Assembly (NCBI RefSeq): GCF_000317065.1
Contig: NC_019701.1
Span: 1,054,001-1,118,000 of the forward strand
From: Pseudanabaena sp. PCC 7367
GTDB lineage: Bacteria > Cyanobacteriota > Cyanobacteriia > Pseudanabaenales > Pseudanabaenaceae
DNA length: 64,000 nucleotides
Direction of reading: 5' to 3'
The position numbers and the translations under genes were made by a program. Shown one piece after another: positions 44,081-54,470 of the stretch; the stretch's first letter is position 1, and every line of letters begins with the position of its first letter. The notes below the pieces were generated by a model that saw nothing but the letters and a program-made list of their open reading frames with translations, did not search any database and was not told the origin of the DNA.

Positions 44081-44922
44081 GTTACTTCATACTCCTGTAA
44101 TTTATGACTTAATAACTTACTTAACTACTTACTTAACTTAAATATACAAATATTTTTAAATCACCCGTCTGATCGGTTTGCACTACCCCATCTCTGGAGT
44201 CAGGCTATTTGATATAGTTTGATAACCACCAAAAGGAAAGTTTAGGGCTTTATTTATGTAATAGTATGTTCAAAAAATGTATGTTCAAAAAATAAATATT
44301 TCTTTGCTGTTAAAAATTGGATTTTAAATTGATTAAATTGATTAATTAGTTAGCTAACCCAGCCAAGTAAATAAAGTTTTTGATTTTATCGATCGCTTAA
44401 ATGCAAAACCAAATTGCCAGAATTCAATAACTTGCCCTAACTAAGCATTAGTCCCTTAATCTTAATACTCTATACTCTGCTCTATTTAGCTTAATATAAT
44501 GCCTAGACTCAAATAGTATGCATGAATTAAGAAATTAAGATCGGTAGTTTAGGAAGCGAGAAAGCAATAAACCCAATTGACGAAGATTTAGGTGATCGCC
44601 TTAAACAAGAAAATTGCTCTATATCTAAATTACCCAGAATTAAACTATCCAAACCAAACTACCCAAACTACTAAGTATGCTTAAGCAAATAGAAAAATAA
44701 GCAAATAGTAATTAAACAATTTAAAAGCATTTTGAACCGAATTGGATATTCGACACATTAACTAGGTCAAAAGTAGGAGATCAGCAGATTAGGTACGATC
44801 GATATGTAGCCAGACTCCCCTATCCTACTCAAAACTAATATTCTGACAGGTATCCCCCCATCCAGCAGATGTGGCATAAGTAGACCATAATTGCCTTCCA
44901 GCCACATAAAAAATTTTAGCAA
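44081..44922. other. Intergenic region, 842 bp
   Basis: AT-rich gap between the ferredoxin gene and the V4R gene. It holds the 15-bp tandem duplication GTATGTTCAAAAAAT (44264-44293) and the palindrome GTTAGCTAAC (44349-44358). No coding frame was found; it separates what is a single operon in some cyanobacteria. Confidence 0.55.
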
Positions 44923-45405
44923 TCAAGCTTCTGAGGTGTTGGCCATCTGTTCAGAAACGCGGAAATTAGTATCGCCTAGTTGCCTAACCACCGATCGAGT
45001 GATCAACTGGCCAACTTCTACTAGGGTTTGCCCCGTAATCGGACTCAGTAATGGTCTTTCACAACGCCTGCCAATCAGCGCCTCAATATCTTCGATCGAC
45101 TGGACATAGGTACCAACCGGCATTTCCACCACAATCCCTTCCGCCATTACCTTGGCCTGACAGGCAAGGCGAGAATTTGGTTTACAGGTGGTAATGACTT
45201 CCAATGATCTTTGTTCACGCCGTCCCATCGGGCTGAGCGATTCCATCCCTTCCATAATATAGACATGGCAGGTGGCACACATCCCCCGCCCTCCACATTC
45301 TTTCAGAATGGAAAGATCATCACGGATTAACCCCGACAAAAGCGCACCGTTAGTGGCTACTTCTGCTTCCTCAGCGATCGGTTCGATCTGAATTCGTTTT
45401 GCCAT
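44923..45405 (-). CDS. [2Fe-2S] ferredoxin, Slr0148 (Fed5)-like
   Basis: 160 residues. The cluster ligands are C37-x5-C43-x2-C46 and C82, in KECGGRGMCATCHVY and NSRLACQ. The CX5CX2C spacing resembles adrenodoxin-type ferredoxins, not plant-type PetF (CX4CX2C). A C-terminal extension of about 60 residues (SIEDIEALIGRRCERPLL) follows the ferredoxin fold. In Synechocystis the equivalent gene is part of the slr0144-slr0152 operon; here it is 0.84 kb away on the same strand. Partner reductases are unknown; a redox role in assembly is inferred. Confidence 0.85.
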   Translation of the reverse strand: MAKRIQIEPIAEEAEVATNGALLSGLIRDDLSILKECGGRGMCATCHVYIMEGMESLSPMGRREQRSLEVITTCKPNSRLACQAKVMAEGIVVEMPVGTYVQSIEDIEALIGRRCERPLLSPITGQTLVEVGQLITRSVVRQLGDTNFRVSEQMANTSEA

Positions 45406-45705
45406 TGTTTCAACGTTTTAAGGTTAATTATTGATGCTAACCAGTCCCTAAACATCAGTCTAGCTCAATTGCTTTAGGAAAATTATTATTTAGCCACCGG
45501 ATTTTGATAAAAACCTATCTGCAATTATAAACATGGCTTAATTGAGCTAATAAATATCAATTAAGTAAACTTGCTCTATTCTTTAGTGCAGATCTGTGAC
45601 GCTCAACTAATTTCAATATGATCGATCAAAATTCAGGCAAATTATATGAAATAGAGGTTTAAGTGACTACCAGAATTTGGTTGGCTAGTAGTGTATCTGC
45701 CAGGA

Positions 45706-46038
45706 TTAAGCATTTGGATCGTAAGTAGCATCGCCAAATGCCAACAGCAGATAGAAAATCACAGACAGAAAAATCATACCGATCGCAAACCATACCCCTT
45801 TACCGAATTTGCGGGCAATGTCCAGGGTAATCATGACCACAATCACCAAATTGACGAATGGGATCAGTAGCAGCAAAAACCACCATCCAGGTCTACCTGC
45901 GATCTGAATAATTTGATAGACATTCCAAAATGGGATGATTGAATACCAGCCTGGTCGACCAGCCTTCTGAAAAATAACCCACCATGCGATCAGCGAAACA
46001 ATCCCAACGATCAGGCCAATTGTTTGTTCAGCATCCAT
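45706..46038 (-). CDS. DUF5684-type membrane protein
   Basis: 110 residues with three membrane helices (about 7-25, 52-72 and 85-102). The repeated KAGRPGWYSIIPFWNVYQII and IAGRPGWWFLLLLIPFVN patterns are those of DUF5684, a small integral-membrane family of unknown role sometimes fused to signal peptidase-like domains. ATG 46038 follows AAGAAA. It lies alone between the ferredoxin and trpE genes on the same strand. Confidence 0.75.
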   Translation of the reverse strand: MDAEQTIGLIVGIVSLIAWWVIFQKAGRPGWYSIIPFWNVYQIIQIAGRPGWWFLLLLIPFVNLVIVVMITLDIARKFGKGVWFAIGMIFLSVIFYLLLAFGDATYDPNA

Positions 46039-46282
46039 TTTCTTAGTTTTCCCATATACGAATATGTGGTTATTTTCTCATTACATGAGCCATATTATTA
46101 CTAAGCTTGATTTATTAACTTCGACTAGAAAAGCTGATTAACGCAAGAGCCCAGGAAGAGCCCAAGATGAGTAGCATTTGAGCTAGATATCTCTACCCGC
46201 CCTGATCGACCAATTTGAGTACATTAAATATATGGATCTGGACAAGGAACCGATCGAAAATAGCTATTTAGGATATTGCCGA

Positions 46283-47875
46283 CTAGGCCAAGCAGCGAAT
46301 CGATTCCAGCATCCCCCTGGCCTTGTTCAGTGTCTCTTGATATTCCCGTTCTGGGTCTGAATCCGCCACCACTCCTGCACCAGCCTGGACACTAACCACG
46401 CCATTTTGAGCGATCATGGTACGAATTGTGATCGCGGTGTTGAGCTGACCATCAAAGTCATAATAACCATACGCGCCTGCATAGGCACCACGCCGATCGC
46501 CTTCTAGTTCATGGATAATCTCCATCGCTCTAATTTTGGGTGCGCCGCTGACGGTTCCGGCCGGGAAGCAGGCTTGCAAAAGATTCCACACCGTTTTGTG
46601 ATCTTGCAAATTACCCACCACATTGCTGACAATGTGCATCACATGGGAATAACGCTCGATTACCATCAATTCATCCACCACCACCGTGCCACTCTGGCAG
46701 ACCCGCCCCAGGTCATTGCGCCCCAGATCCACCAGCATCACATGCTCCGCCACCTCCTTGGGATCGGCCAGTAAATCCTTGGCATAGGCATCATCTTCCG
46801 CCACTGTTTTGCCCCGTGGTCTGGTGCCAGCGATCGGCCTGAGCACAGCCTTAGTAATCTGCTCATTTTTGGGATCTTTGTCGGCACGTACCATCACTTC
46901 GGGACTAGAGCCAATTAATTGCCAATCACCAAAATTAATATAGGCCATGTAGGGCGAAGGATTAATTAGCCGTAGCGATCGATAGAGATTAAAGGGATCG
47001 CCGCCAAACGGTGTAGATAGCCGTTGGGAAAGCACCACCTGGAAAATATCCCCCGCTTTGATATATTCCTTGGCTTTGCTAACTGACGCGCAGAAGTCAT
47101 CATGGTCAATATTACTGGTGAATTCCAGCGGTGGTTGCTGAGCCGGATCAACCCAATTGATCGCTGTTTTTTGCCGATCGAGCGGTGTGCGTAGCTTCCC
47201 AACCAGAGTTTTCACCCGATCGCAAGCATCTGTGTAGGCCAACTCAGGATCATTTTGATCGCGCAAATCCGCATAGGCGATCACCCAGATTTTGCGGGTC
47301 ACCTGGTCAAAAATTAGTAGACTGTCTACCTGCATCCACAGACCATCGGGCAAGTTGTCATAGCTACCGACGGCAGGATCAGACGTATTAACCAGAGGTT
47401 CTGTAGTGGTTTCAGCATCATGATCAGGATTTGTGGCAAAACCATATTCCTGGGCGGCATAAACTGGCACCCTTGGCTCGATCCATTTAATTAGTTCATA
47501 GCCCCAGAAACCCACCAAACCACTAATACTGGCAGGCAGTTGCGGCAGCTTAACCGGATGTATGGTGGCAAGACTGGTAGCAAGATGCTCGAAGGGATTG
47601 CCAATCAGGTTGTGGCGATCGCCATTCCGAAAAGTTTGCACGATCCGATCGCCCCTGGCTTCCAGCGTCCAGAGCGGATCGCACCCCAACAGGCTATAGC
47701 GACCCAAAACACCGCTTTCCACTGATTCTAATAAAAAGCCATATTTTCTACCCTGACAAACGTGATACCAGGCGGCCACTGGGGTATCCAGGTCGGCTAC
47801 TAATTCTTGGTAAACGGGCACAAAATTACCCTGCTGAGCAAGCTGACAAAACTGGGAGTAGTCTGGGAATGGCAT
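46283..47875 (-). CDS. trpE: Anthranilate synthase component I
   Basis: 530 residues, normal length. With TrpG it converts chorismate and glutamine-derived ammonia to anthranilate, the first step of tryptophan synthesis. The feedback-binding LLES motif (GFLLESVESG near 46) is intact. The chorismate-binding domain shows AGDIFQVVLSQR, INPSPYMAYINFGDWQLIGSSPE, RPIAGTRPRG, LVDLGRNDLGRVC and CFPAGTVSGAPKIRAMEII. It follows psaD on the same strand, as in several cyanobacteria (slr0737-slr0738), but the gap here is 548 bp. Confidence 0.96.
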   Translation of the reverse strand: MPFPDYSQFCQLAQQGNFVPVYQELVADLDTPVAAWYHVCQGRKYGFLLESVESGVLGRYSLLGCDPLWTLEARGDRIVQTFRNGDRHNLIGNPFEHLATSLATIHPVKLPQLPASISGLVGFWGYELIKWIEPRVPVYAAQEYGFATNPDHDAETTTEPLVNTSDPAVGSYDNLPDGLWMQVDSLLIFDQVTRKIWVIAYADLRDQNDPELAYTDACDRVKTLVGKLRTPLDRQKTAINWVDPAQQPPLEFTSNIDHDDFCASVSKAKEYIKAGDIFQVVLSQRLSTPFGGDPFNLYRSLRLINPSPYMAYINFGDWQLIGSSPEVMVRADKDPKNEQITKAVLRPIAGTRPRGKTVAEDDAYAKDLLADPKEVAEHVMLVDLGRNDLGRVCQSGTVVVDELMVIERYSHVMHIVSNVVGNLQDHKTVWNLLQACFPAGTVSGAPKIRAMEIIHELEGDRRGAYAGAYGYYDFDGQLNTAITIRTMIAQNGVVSVQAGAGVVADSDPEREYQETLNKARGMLESIRCLA

Positions 47876-48423
47876 AGATTGCTTAAAGAGGCTTAAGAAT
47901 GCTTAAAGCTAAAAATATAGAAGCCAGAGGCTAATCTGACTTCTATCTATTTTGAATCAAGTTGTAAATTAATATGCAAAAATTTAAGGCTTGATCTGAC
48001 CTAATTTTTGCAGTTCGCTGCTAGTTGCTAAAAATATGGCAAAGCGATCGCTAACAGCAATGGCTTCATACTTTTTATCTAACGATTTACTTGCGGTTTG
48101 GGCAACTAATACGATCGCATTTGGCTCAGGCGTAATTGATCGAGATAGCTCGATCGGGCAAAATTTCAGGTTAAGTCAGATAATAAATAAAATGATAACT
48201 AAGTAACCTGAATAGCTGATCTAATTAACTGCAAATTTTAGTTGCAAATGCATCCTGACAAGCTATTTTTACCACTACGCTGATTGAATCAAATTCGATC
48301 TCAAATTCGATCGATTGCCCAAAGAGCGATCGTTAAAATCAAAGGTACTAAGCCGCAACTAGGCCGATCGCCGCACTATTTTTTAACACTAATCAATGAT
48401 AGTTAAATGCTTAACGAAGGCAT
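47876..48423. other. Intergenic region psaD-trpE, 548 bp
   Basis: AT-rich. A weak stem (TAAATGC/GCATTTA) follows the psaD stop. No leader peptide rich in Trp codons was noticed upstream of trpE. No other gene was recognised. Confidence 0.5.
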
Positions 48424-48870
48424 TTAGACATCATGGGTTGCATTATCAGTAAACTTGACCGAGATGGGGTTAGGATTGTCGCCAATCTTGCGCATCTTGG
48501 TGCCAACCTGTTCTCTACCTTCGTTGACCCGCTCAGGGAACACGCCGTCTTTGGGATGCAGATGAACAGTATCACCATTGGGGAACTCACGGGAGATCCT
48601 GTAATCGGTGATCTTGAACTTTCTTAGTTGCGTACCCAAGGCCAGGGCTTGTTCTTTTTTAGCAAAGGACAAGATGTTTGCTCCGGCGTGCATGGTGGCA
48701 GCGCCAGCGGTAGGCATCTCGAATACCTGTTCTTTTTTACTAGTCCAGGTAATCAGATACTTTTCTTCGGTACTTGCAGAACCGAGGAGTCCACCTGTGC
48801 TTCCGCCCCATACTGGGACTTTGGCTTCAGGGGGTGCTTCTTGCTGAACTTCTTGTGTTTCTTCCGACAT
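48424..48870 (-). CDS. psaD: Photosystem I subunit II
   Basis: 148 residues. PsaD sits on the stromal/cytoplasmic side of photosystem I and docks ferredoxin. The protein is clear from [74 protein letters not shown] and the closing [12 protein letters not shown]. The N-terminal acidic tail ([15 protein letters not shown]) is slightly longer than average. TCTGGAGAAA gives a good ribosome site before ATG 48870. It is a single gene with trpE downstream. Confidence 0.98.
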   Translation of the reverse strand: MSEETQEVQQEAPPEAKVPVWGGSTGGLLGSASTEEKYLITWTSKKEQVFEMPTAGAATMHAGANILSFAKKEQALALGTQLRKFKITDYRISREFPNGDTVHLHPKDGVFPERVNEGREQVGTKMRKIGDNPNPISVKFTDNATHDV

Positions 48871-49099
48871 CTATATTTCTCCAGAGAAACGCCGTTTATT
48901 ATCTTTGGGTTCAAGATATCACTCTGGGGGGCGTGGAAAGTTAGTTAGCTAATATAACTTAATCTTCCTTTACTTAAATCTTCTTTACAAAACATTTTTT
49001 TGCTGATGACTCTGACTTTATGGCGCGGCAGCTAGAATCCAGGCGATCGCTTGCCGCAAATCTCCTTCTATGGTCTGGGAAACTTAAAATCTTCAGAAA

Positions 49100-50923
49100 T
49101 TATGGCTCTGCCGCCTTCTGCGCAGGCAAATAGCGCCCATTGCCATTAGCCTCAGACTTAGCCACCCGATCGACCAGGGGGATCACATCCGCCGCCGGCT
49201 TATCGGGATTGTTAGCAACAGCACTACGATCGTCATCATGCTCAGATTGATCAGCAGATAGGTCGCCATTCAATTGCTCTGGTTGCTCCTGCTCGTGATC
49301 AACTAGCGGCAACTGATCAGGCAAATACCTGTCGATCGTACTTAAAATCTGATCCGCCTTGATCGGCTTATTAATATATTCACTGGTACGCACGCACCGG
49401 GCATGGATGCGATCGATGATGCCACGATTGCTAGTCAGCATCACCACGGGCAGGTTCTTAAACCCAGGTAGCTTGCGCAATTGGCTACAAACCTGGAATC
49501 CAGTTGCCCCTGGCATAATTAAATCTAGAAAAATTAAGCTGGGCGGCTCGGCTCGCAAAGTGGCGATCGCCTTGAGCGGATCTTCAATATACACAAACCG
49601 ATAGCCAGCCTTGGTAATGATGTCTCGCATCAGCAAACCGATCGCCCTGCTGTCATCAATGCAGGCAATTAAGGGTGGTTGTTGCTGGCCAGGTTGAATT
49701 TCTTGGGAAGATGAATCTAGTTCTACTTCATCGGGATCCAGAAAAGCAATTTTTAATTCCTGGAACTTAGAAGCATTGGCAGCTTTACGGCGTTGATGCC
49801 AGCGATTCTGTTGATCGTTCATCTTCTCTCGTTGATGTATGGATAACTTGCGCTTAGCCGAAAACTTCGCGGTTGGATGCTTAGGAATAGCTTCTCTTTT
49901 GGGCTCAGGGGTAGCTACTATTTCCGGGGCAGCCTTAATTTCCAATTCGATCGCCTTGGGTTTAGCTGGCTCTGGCTGTTGGGCGACGACAGGAGGACTG
50001 GCCACTGCGACTGGTTCTGATTTTTGGGGTTGCTCTAATTGCTTAGTGGGCATAGATTCCTGCGGTTCAGGTGCTGGCTTAGTTTTAGCTTGTGGCGATC
50101 GACTTACCTGGCTAGGATCATCTTCAACTTCTACCAATTCAATCCAACCACGCCGGATATAGGGCAGTAGGGACTTGCTAATCCGCAGTAAATCTTTCTT
50201 CATCAAACAGGCCAGATCGCGGAGGCTGCGATCGCCATTGAAGCCCTTGCAAAAGCTGCGATATACCTGCTCGGAGGTATGCTGCTTAACCTTGTCTTGA
50301 GCCCGTAATAGTGGCGCATGATTAGGGTTGCACAGCCCCAATTTTGCGGCTTGCCATTCCTGCCATTTTTGATCGGCGGCGGCAAAGATCGGTGACGGCT
50401 GCCATACCAGGCCAGTTAATGGCGTATTCTCGATCGGCCAGAGAAAATTTGCACCGGCATATACAGTTTGATAGAGGGTAGTTTCCTGGGTCTCCTGCTG
50501 CAAAATATCAAAACACACTTCGGCAATGCTGGCTTCGATTATTTGTTGGATTGGCTTCAGCGCCACCAGCTTTTTTTGCAACAGTAATTGCAGTAAGTAA
50601 TAGTCCCAGTAGGTTTCATGGCCAGCAGTATCAAGCGATCGACGATCGGCCAAATTCAATTGTGGTACAAACCGAACCAGATTCCGACGCGATCGGCGAT
50701 ATACATCCTTACCGCCAGTGGCCCAAACAATCCGCCCCTTGGCAAAAAATATACTCCACTTGCAATCCTGCAAAGAACTGTGGACATCAAGTCTGCCGCT
50801 GAAGAACTTTTGGCCGTGACGCAGTAAATGGTACCCCAGGCTATCAAGCTCGCCCCGACGCGATCGTAGCAATTCAGAAACATCCGGCGTGGAATGGGAA
50901 TTCCGGGCTTTGTCGCTTATCAC
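49100..50923 (-). CDS. PatA-type response regulator
   Basis: 607 residues. The N-terminal half (about 10-270) is a PATAN-type domain: LDSLGYHLLRHGQKFFSGRLDV, WSIFFAKGRIVWATGG and the LLQLLLQKKLVALKPIQQ region. A Pro/Gln/Ala-rich linker (about 275-400) precedes a receiver domain at about 418-535 with ACIDDSRAIG (acidic pocket), FLDLIMPGATGF (phosphorylated Asp) and SEYINKPIKA (Lys). An acidic tail of about 70 residues ends it. Relatives act in phototaxis and heterocyst patterning (PixG, PilG, PatA). No chemotaxis-like genes flank it. The start is GTG 50923, with GGGGAA upstream. Confidence 0.88.
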   Translation of the reverse strand: MISDKARNSHSTPDVSELLRSRRGELDSLGYHLLRHGQKFFSGRLDVHSSLQDCKWSIFFAKGRIVWATGGKDVYRRSRRNLVRFVPQLNLADRRSLDTAGHETYWDYYLLQLLLQKKLVALKPIQQIIEASIAEVCFDILQQETQETTLYQTVYAGANFLWPIENTPLTGLVWQPSPIFAAADQKWQEWQAAKLGLCNPNHAPLLRAQDKVKQHTSEQVYRSFCKGFNGDRSLRDLACLMKKDLLRISKSLLPYIRRGWIELVEVEDDPSQVSRSPQAKTKPAPEPQESMPTKQLEQPQKSEPVAVASPPVVAQQPEPAKPKAIELEIKAAPEIVATPEPKREAIPKHPTAKFSAKRKLSIHQREKMNDQQNRWHQRRKAANASKFQELKIAFLDPDEVELDSSSQEIQPGQQQPPLIACIDDSRAIGLLMRDIITKAGYRFVYIEDPLKAIATLRAEPPSLIFLDLIMPGATGFQVCSQLRKLPGFKNLPVVMLTSNRGIIDRIHARCVRTSEYINKPIKADQILSTIDRYLPDQLPLVDHEQEQPEQLNGDLSADQSEHDDDRSAVANNPDKPAADVIPLVDRVAKSEANGNGRYLPAQKAAEP

Positions 50924-51290
50924 AATCTTTATTCCCCAGCACAGTCTTAGGCTTGGATACTAACAAATGCTGGAGAAGTATGAAATCGGCAATATAGCTG
51001 AATTACAGCAATTTGCGACCTTGTCCTAGGCCAGACGATCGCTCTGGCGTGATTAAGCTAGATTTTGAGGGCTAGCTTTCATTTATGCCTCAACTGTTGC
51101 TAGCTCGATCATACATTCGTACATTGCTTATCACTAGTTGGTGATTCTGCGTAGTAATTGCTGGGGTTGAGCAAAAGAATTGTTATAGCCAAACAAATGC
51201 AAAAATATTTCTGTGACAAATAGAAGGATTGATATAAATGCATGAACCAATTCCTAGTTGCCCATTGGCTGCTCGCTCAAGAACTACTAG
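50924..51290. other. Intergenic region, 367 bp
   Basis: Between the PatA-type gene and the transferase gene, both on the minus strand. AT-rich, no recognised gene. Confidence 0.5.
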
Positions 51291-52541
51291 TTAATTGCGA
51301 TTGGACTGATCAAATTTATTATCAAAGTTATTACCCTTGCCCTCTTCGATCGCCTTTTTTTCTTGATTCTGACCAAATTCAGGCGCTAATGATTCAATCG
51401 ATTCAGGGGAGCAGGTTTCTGGTTGATGATCATAATTATGCTTGCTGCCAAGTTTACGATCGGCCAGGTGGCGCTGTTTGGCCTGCCGTCTAATCCTGAC
51501 GATTACCTGATAGGAAGCGATCGCCATAATTACTGTTGTCACCGCCGCATAGGTGCCCCCCGCTGGCATCCCGGAAAAAGCTAGCGCCAGACTGCCCACC
51601 CACAAAGTCAAGGCATAAATATAAATTACGGTGCGCCGTTTTGATAAACCTGCCCGTACCAGGCGATGATGCAAATGGTGTTTGCCCGCGCCCATCAACG
51701 ACTCACCCCGCCGCAATCGCTCCAGCAACACCGCAGAGCCATCCAGGATCGGCACCGCCAGAATAATATAGGGCAAAATTACCGCTACCGTGGTAACACT
51801 TTTCACCAACCCCAGCACACTTACCCCAGCCAGGGTAAAGCCTAGATAATAGGCTCCCCCATCACCCATAAATATTTCCGCCGCACTGGTGAATTTAAAG
51901 TTGTAGCGCAAGAAACCCAGACACCCACCCGCCAGAGCCGCCGCGATCAAAGCAGCAGCAGGCTGATCCATAAATAAACTGGCAATTAAAATCACCGCCG
52001 CCGCGATCGCACTCACACCAGCAGCCAATCCATCCAAGCCATCGATCCAGTTAATTGCATTCGGCATCCCGGCCAGCCACAACACCGTAATCGGCAAACT
52101 CAACCAGCCGAGATTAATTACCCCAATAAAAGGGATCGTAATAAAATCAATGCTCACCCCCACCTGCCAGGCGACCGCCGCGATCGCAAGCTGAAGCACC
52201 AAGCGAAACCCAGCGGAAAGATTAAAAATATCATCGGCCAAGCCCACCAGAAAGAAAGCTAGGCCACCGATGGTTACGCCCCAGATTTCGTAGTCTTGCT
52301 CCCTGGGCAACACACCAAACCAACCAAATTCCCAGGCCAGCAAAAGCGCCACCAATGAACCCAGAAAGATCGATACGCCGCCCAATCGCACCACCGGCGC
52401 ACTATGCATTTTGCGATCGTTAGGGCGATCGACTACCCCAGCCCGTAGCCCCAAACGACGCACGATCGGAACCGTGCACCAGACCACCAGGGTTGATACA
52501 CCAAACACAACTAAATATGGAATTGCAGATCCCTGCACCAT
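51291..52541 (-). CDS. MraY/WecA-family polyprenyl-phosphate sugar-1-phosphate transferase
   Basis: 416 residues with about ten membrane helices. It should transfer a sugar-1-phosphate, probably GlcNAc-1-P, from UDP-sugar to a polyprenyl phosphate to start surface glycan synthesis. Signatures: DRPNDRKMHSAPVVRLGGVSIF, GLADDIF (Mg-binding Asp pair), NAINWIDGLDGLAAG, AEIFMGDGGAYYLGF and the basic loop GKHHLHHRLVRAG. WecA-like rather than MraY-like motifs and no mur neighbours favour lipid-linked polysaccharide or O-antigen initiation. A hydrophilic C-terminal tail of about 70 residues is Gln/Glu/Asn-rich. It lies downstream of glyA with 243 bp between. Confidence 0.88.
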   Translation of the reverse strand: MVQGSAIPYLVVFGVSTLVVWCTVPIVRRLGLRAGVVDRPNDRKMHSAPVVRLGGVSIFLGSLVALLLAWEFGWFGVLPREQDYEIWGVTIGGLAFFLVGLADDIFNLSAGFRLVLQLAIAAVAWQVGVSIDFITIPFIGVINLGWLSLPITVLWLAGMPNAINWIDGLDGLAAGVSAIAAAVILIASLFMDQPAAALIAAALAGGCLGFLRYNFKFTSAAEIFMGDGGAYYLGFTLAGVSVLGLVKSVTTVAVILPYIILAVPILDGSAVLLERLRRGESLMGAGKHHLHHRLVRAGLSKRRTVIYIYALTLWVGSLALAFSGMPAGGTYAAVTTVIMAIASYQVIVRIRRQAKQRHLADRKLGSKHNYDHQPETCSPESIESLAPEFGQNQEKKAIEEGKGNNFDNKFDQSNRN

Positions 52542-52784
52542 TAGAAAACGATTGAGCCCTACTTACATCTCCGTTTGCCAGCATATCAGCAATCACTGAG
52601 CTATCAATCGGCTAAGCGATCCAAATTCGCTGCTTTGTTGCGATGCATGGCAATTAAATGCCCAAGCCCAGATCATACCTAATCACGGCTACCTAAAAGC
52701 CGCGCCAAACGGGTTTAACTGGATCGAATCAATAATCGAATAAATATAAATATAAATATTAAGGTCAATGAGCAGCTTCTTGGG

Positions 52785-54074
52785 TTAGGCAAATGTCGGC
52801 ACCTTCTGATCCGTGCCCGCATACAAGTTTTCATAGAGCGGAAAGCGCTCACAGAGAGCAGCTACGCGCTGTTGGCATTGTGCTTTAATCGACTCGTCTT
52901 CTGGGTTAAGCAGGCGATCGGCAATAATATTGGCGATTTCCTTGAATTCCTCGGTGCCCATACCCCTGGTGGTCATGGCTGGTGAACCCAAACGCAAGCC
53001 ACTGGTCACAAACGGGGATTCCGGATCAAAGGGAACAGTGTTTTTATTGGCCGTAATTTGCACATCACTAACCAAGCGATCGGCAATTTTGCCAGTCATA
53101 CCAATGCTGCGCAGATCCACCAGGATCAAATGGTTGTCGGTGCCATCGGAAACCAGTTTGAAGCCGCGTTCCTGGAGGCGAGTGCCCATTGCCTGAGCAT
53201 TGGCGATCACCTGGGCGGAATAATCCTTGAATTCCGGTTGCAGTGCTTCCCCGAATGCCACCGCCTTCGCTGCGATCACATGCTCAAGGGGGCCACCCTG
53301 TGAACCAGGAAATACACCCTTATCAAATTTCTTGCCCAGATCTGGATCGCGGGTGAGAATAAGGCCACCGCGAGGGCCGCGCAGGGTTTTATGGGTGGTG
53401 GTGGTGACCACATCACAGATCGGCACTGGATTGGGATGATTGCCCGTGGCGACCAATCCGGCAATGTGGGCAATGTCTGCCATTAAGTAGGCACCCACCT
53501 GATCGGCGATCGCCCTGAACCTGTCAAAGTCGATTTTGCGCGGATAGGCCGAATAACCACAGATGATCATTTTGGGCTTGTGCTCCAGCGCCAGGGCACG
53601 TACCTGCTCAAAATCGATCTGCTCGGTTTGCTGGTTTACGCCATACTGCACCACCTTGAACCACTTGCCGGAAACATTCACCGGAGAGCCGTGGGTGAGG
53701 TGGCCACCGTGGGACAAATCCATGCCCATGATTGTATCGCCTGGTTTCAGTAGCGCCAGAAAAACCGCAAAGTTGGCCTGGGCACCGGAGTGGGGTTGCA
53801 CGTTGGCATGGGCAGCGCCGAAGATTTGCTTAGCCCGATCGATCGCCAAAGACTCTACTTCATCGATGAATTCACAGCCGCCGTAGTAGCGTTTGCCCGG
53901 TAGACCTTCGGCATATTTATTGGTTAGCACCGACCCTTGAGCTGCCATCACAGCGGGGGAAGCAAAGTTTTCACTGGCGATCAACTCGATGTGGGTGCGT
54001 TGTCTGCCCAGCTCTCGGCCCAGCATTTGGGCAACTTGTGGATCGCTTTGGGCTAAGGATGAAATGAAGGCCAC
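52785..54074 (-). CDS. glyA: Serine hydroxymethyltransferase
   Basis: 429 residues. PLP enzyme that interconverts serine and glycine and loads one-carbon units on tetrahydrofolate. Signatures: [53 protein letters not shown] and [16 protein letters not shown] with the PLP lysine. The start is GTG 54074 with GGGAG about 7 bases upstream. No glycine riboswitch was recognised in the leader, but AAGCTT-containing dyads lie 70-100 bp upstream. Confidence 0.96.
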   Translation of the reverse strand: MAFISSLAQSDPQVAQMLGRELGRQRTHIELIASENFASPAVMAAQGSVLTNKYAEGLPGKRYYGGCEFIDEVESLAIDRAKQIFGAAHANVQPHSGAQANFAVFLALLKPGDTIMGMDLSHGGHLTHGSPVNVSGKWFKVVQYGVNQQTEQIDFEQVRALALEHKPKMIICGYSAYPRKIDFDRFRAIADQVGAYLMADIAHIAGLVATGNHPNPVPICDVVTTTTHKTLRGPRGGLILTRDPDLGKKFDKGVFPGSQGGPLEHVIAAKAVAFGEALQPEFKDYSAQVIANAQAMGTRLQERGFKLVSDGTDNHLILVDLRSIGMTGKIADRLVSDVQITANKNTVPFDPESPFVTSGLRLGSPAMTTRGMGTEEFKEIANIIADRLLNPEDESIKAQCQQRVAALCERFPLYENLYAGTDQKVPTFA

Positions 54075-54470
54075 GGCAAATCTCCCGATTGAATACTTTA
54101 TTAACTAGAACTAATTAGAATTACCTAGTCTACCTAAGCTTACTCAAGCTTATTCAGTTTAACTAAGCTTGATCATGACCAATAGTTGTTGGTGTGGTTT
54201 GCAGCTTGACGCTGTGTGTCAATCCTGCTCGAATATGCTAGCACGCTTAACTACAACCTTGGTAAGTGGTAATTTTTAAAGTTGCGATCAGGGCTAAAAT
54301 CCTGAATCTAGTTAGCTTTTCTTGCTCAAACTTATGGGTCTGCTAAGGTTAAAGAGAATGATAGTTAGACTTTTTGAATTTTTTTGCTTAAGGTTGCTGA
54401 TTATTGCTCAAGATCACAGGTTATTAAAAATTTCGATCGCCCCTGATATCTTTCCAAGCGGCTCCAGCAC
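54075..54470. other. Divergent intergenic region, 396 bp
   Basis: Separates glyA (minus) from the Uma2 gene (plus). It contains the glyA-side dyad at 54144-54172; otherwise AT-rich with nothing recognised. Confidence 0.5.
54144..54172. promoter_or_regulatory. Dyad upstream of glyA
   Basis: TCAAGCTTA (54144-54152) and TAAGCTTGA (54164-54172) form a perfect inverted repeat with an 11-bp spacer. A further TAAGCTTA lies at 54135. Operator or chance; 70 bp before glyA. Confidence 0.3.

Noticed and set aside
47876-48423. Trp leader-peptide attenuator before trpE
   Set aside because: No short frame rich in Trp codons or paired hairpins with a T-run was seen.
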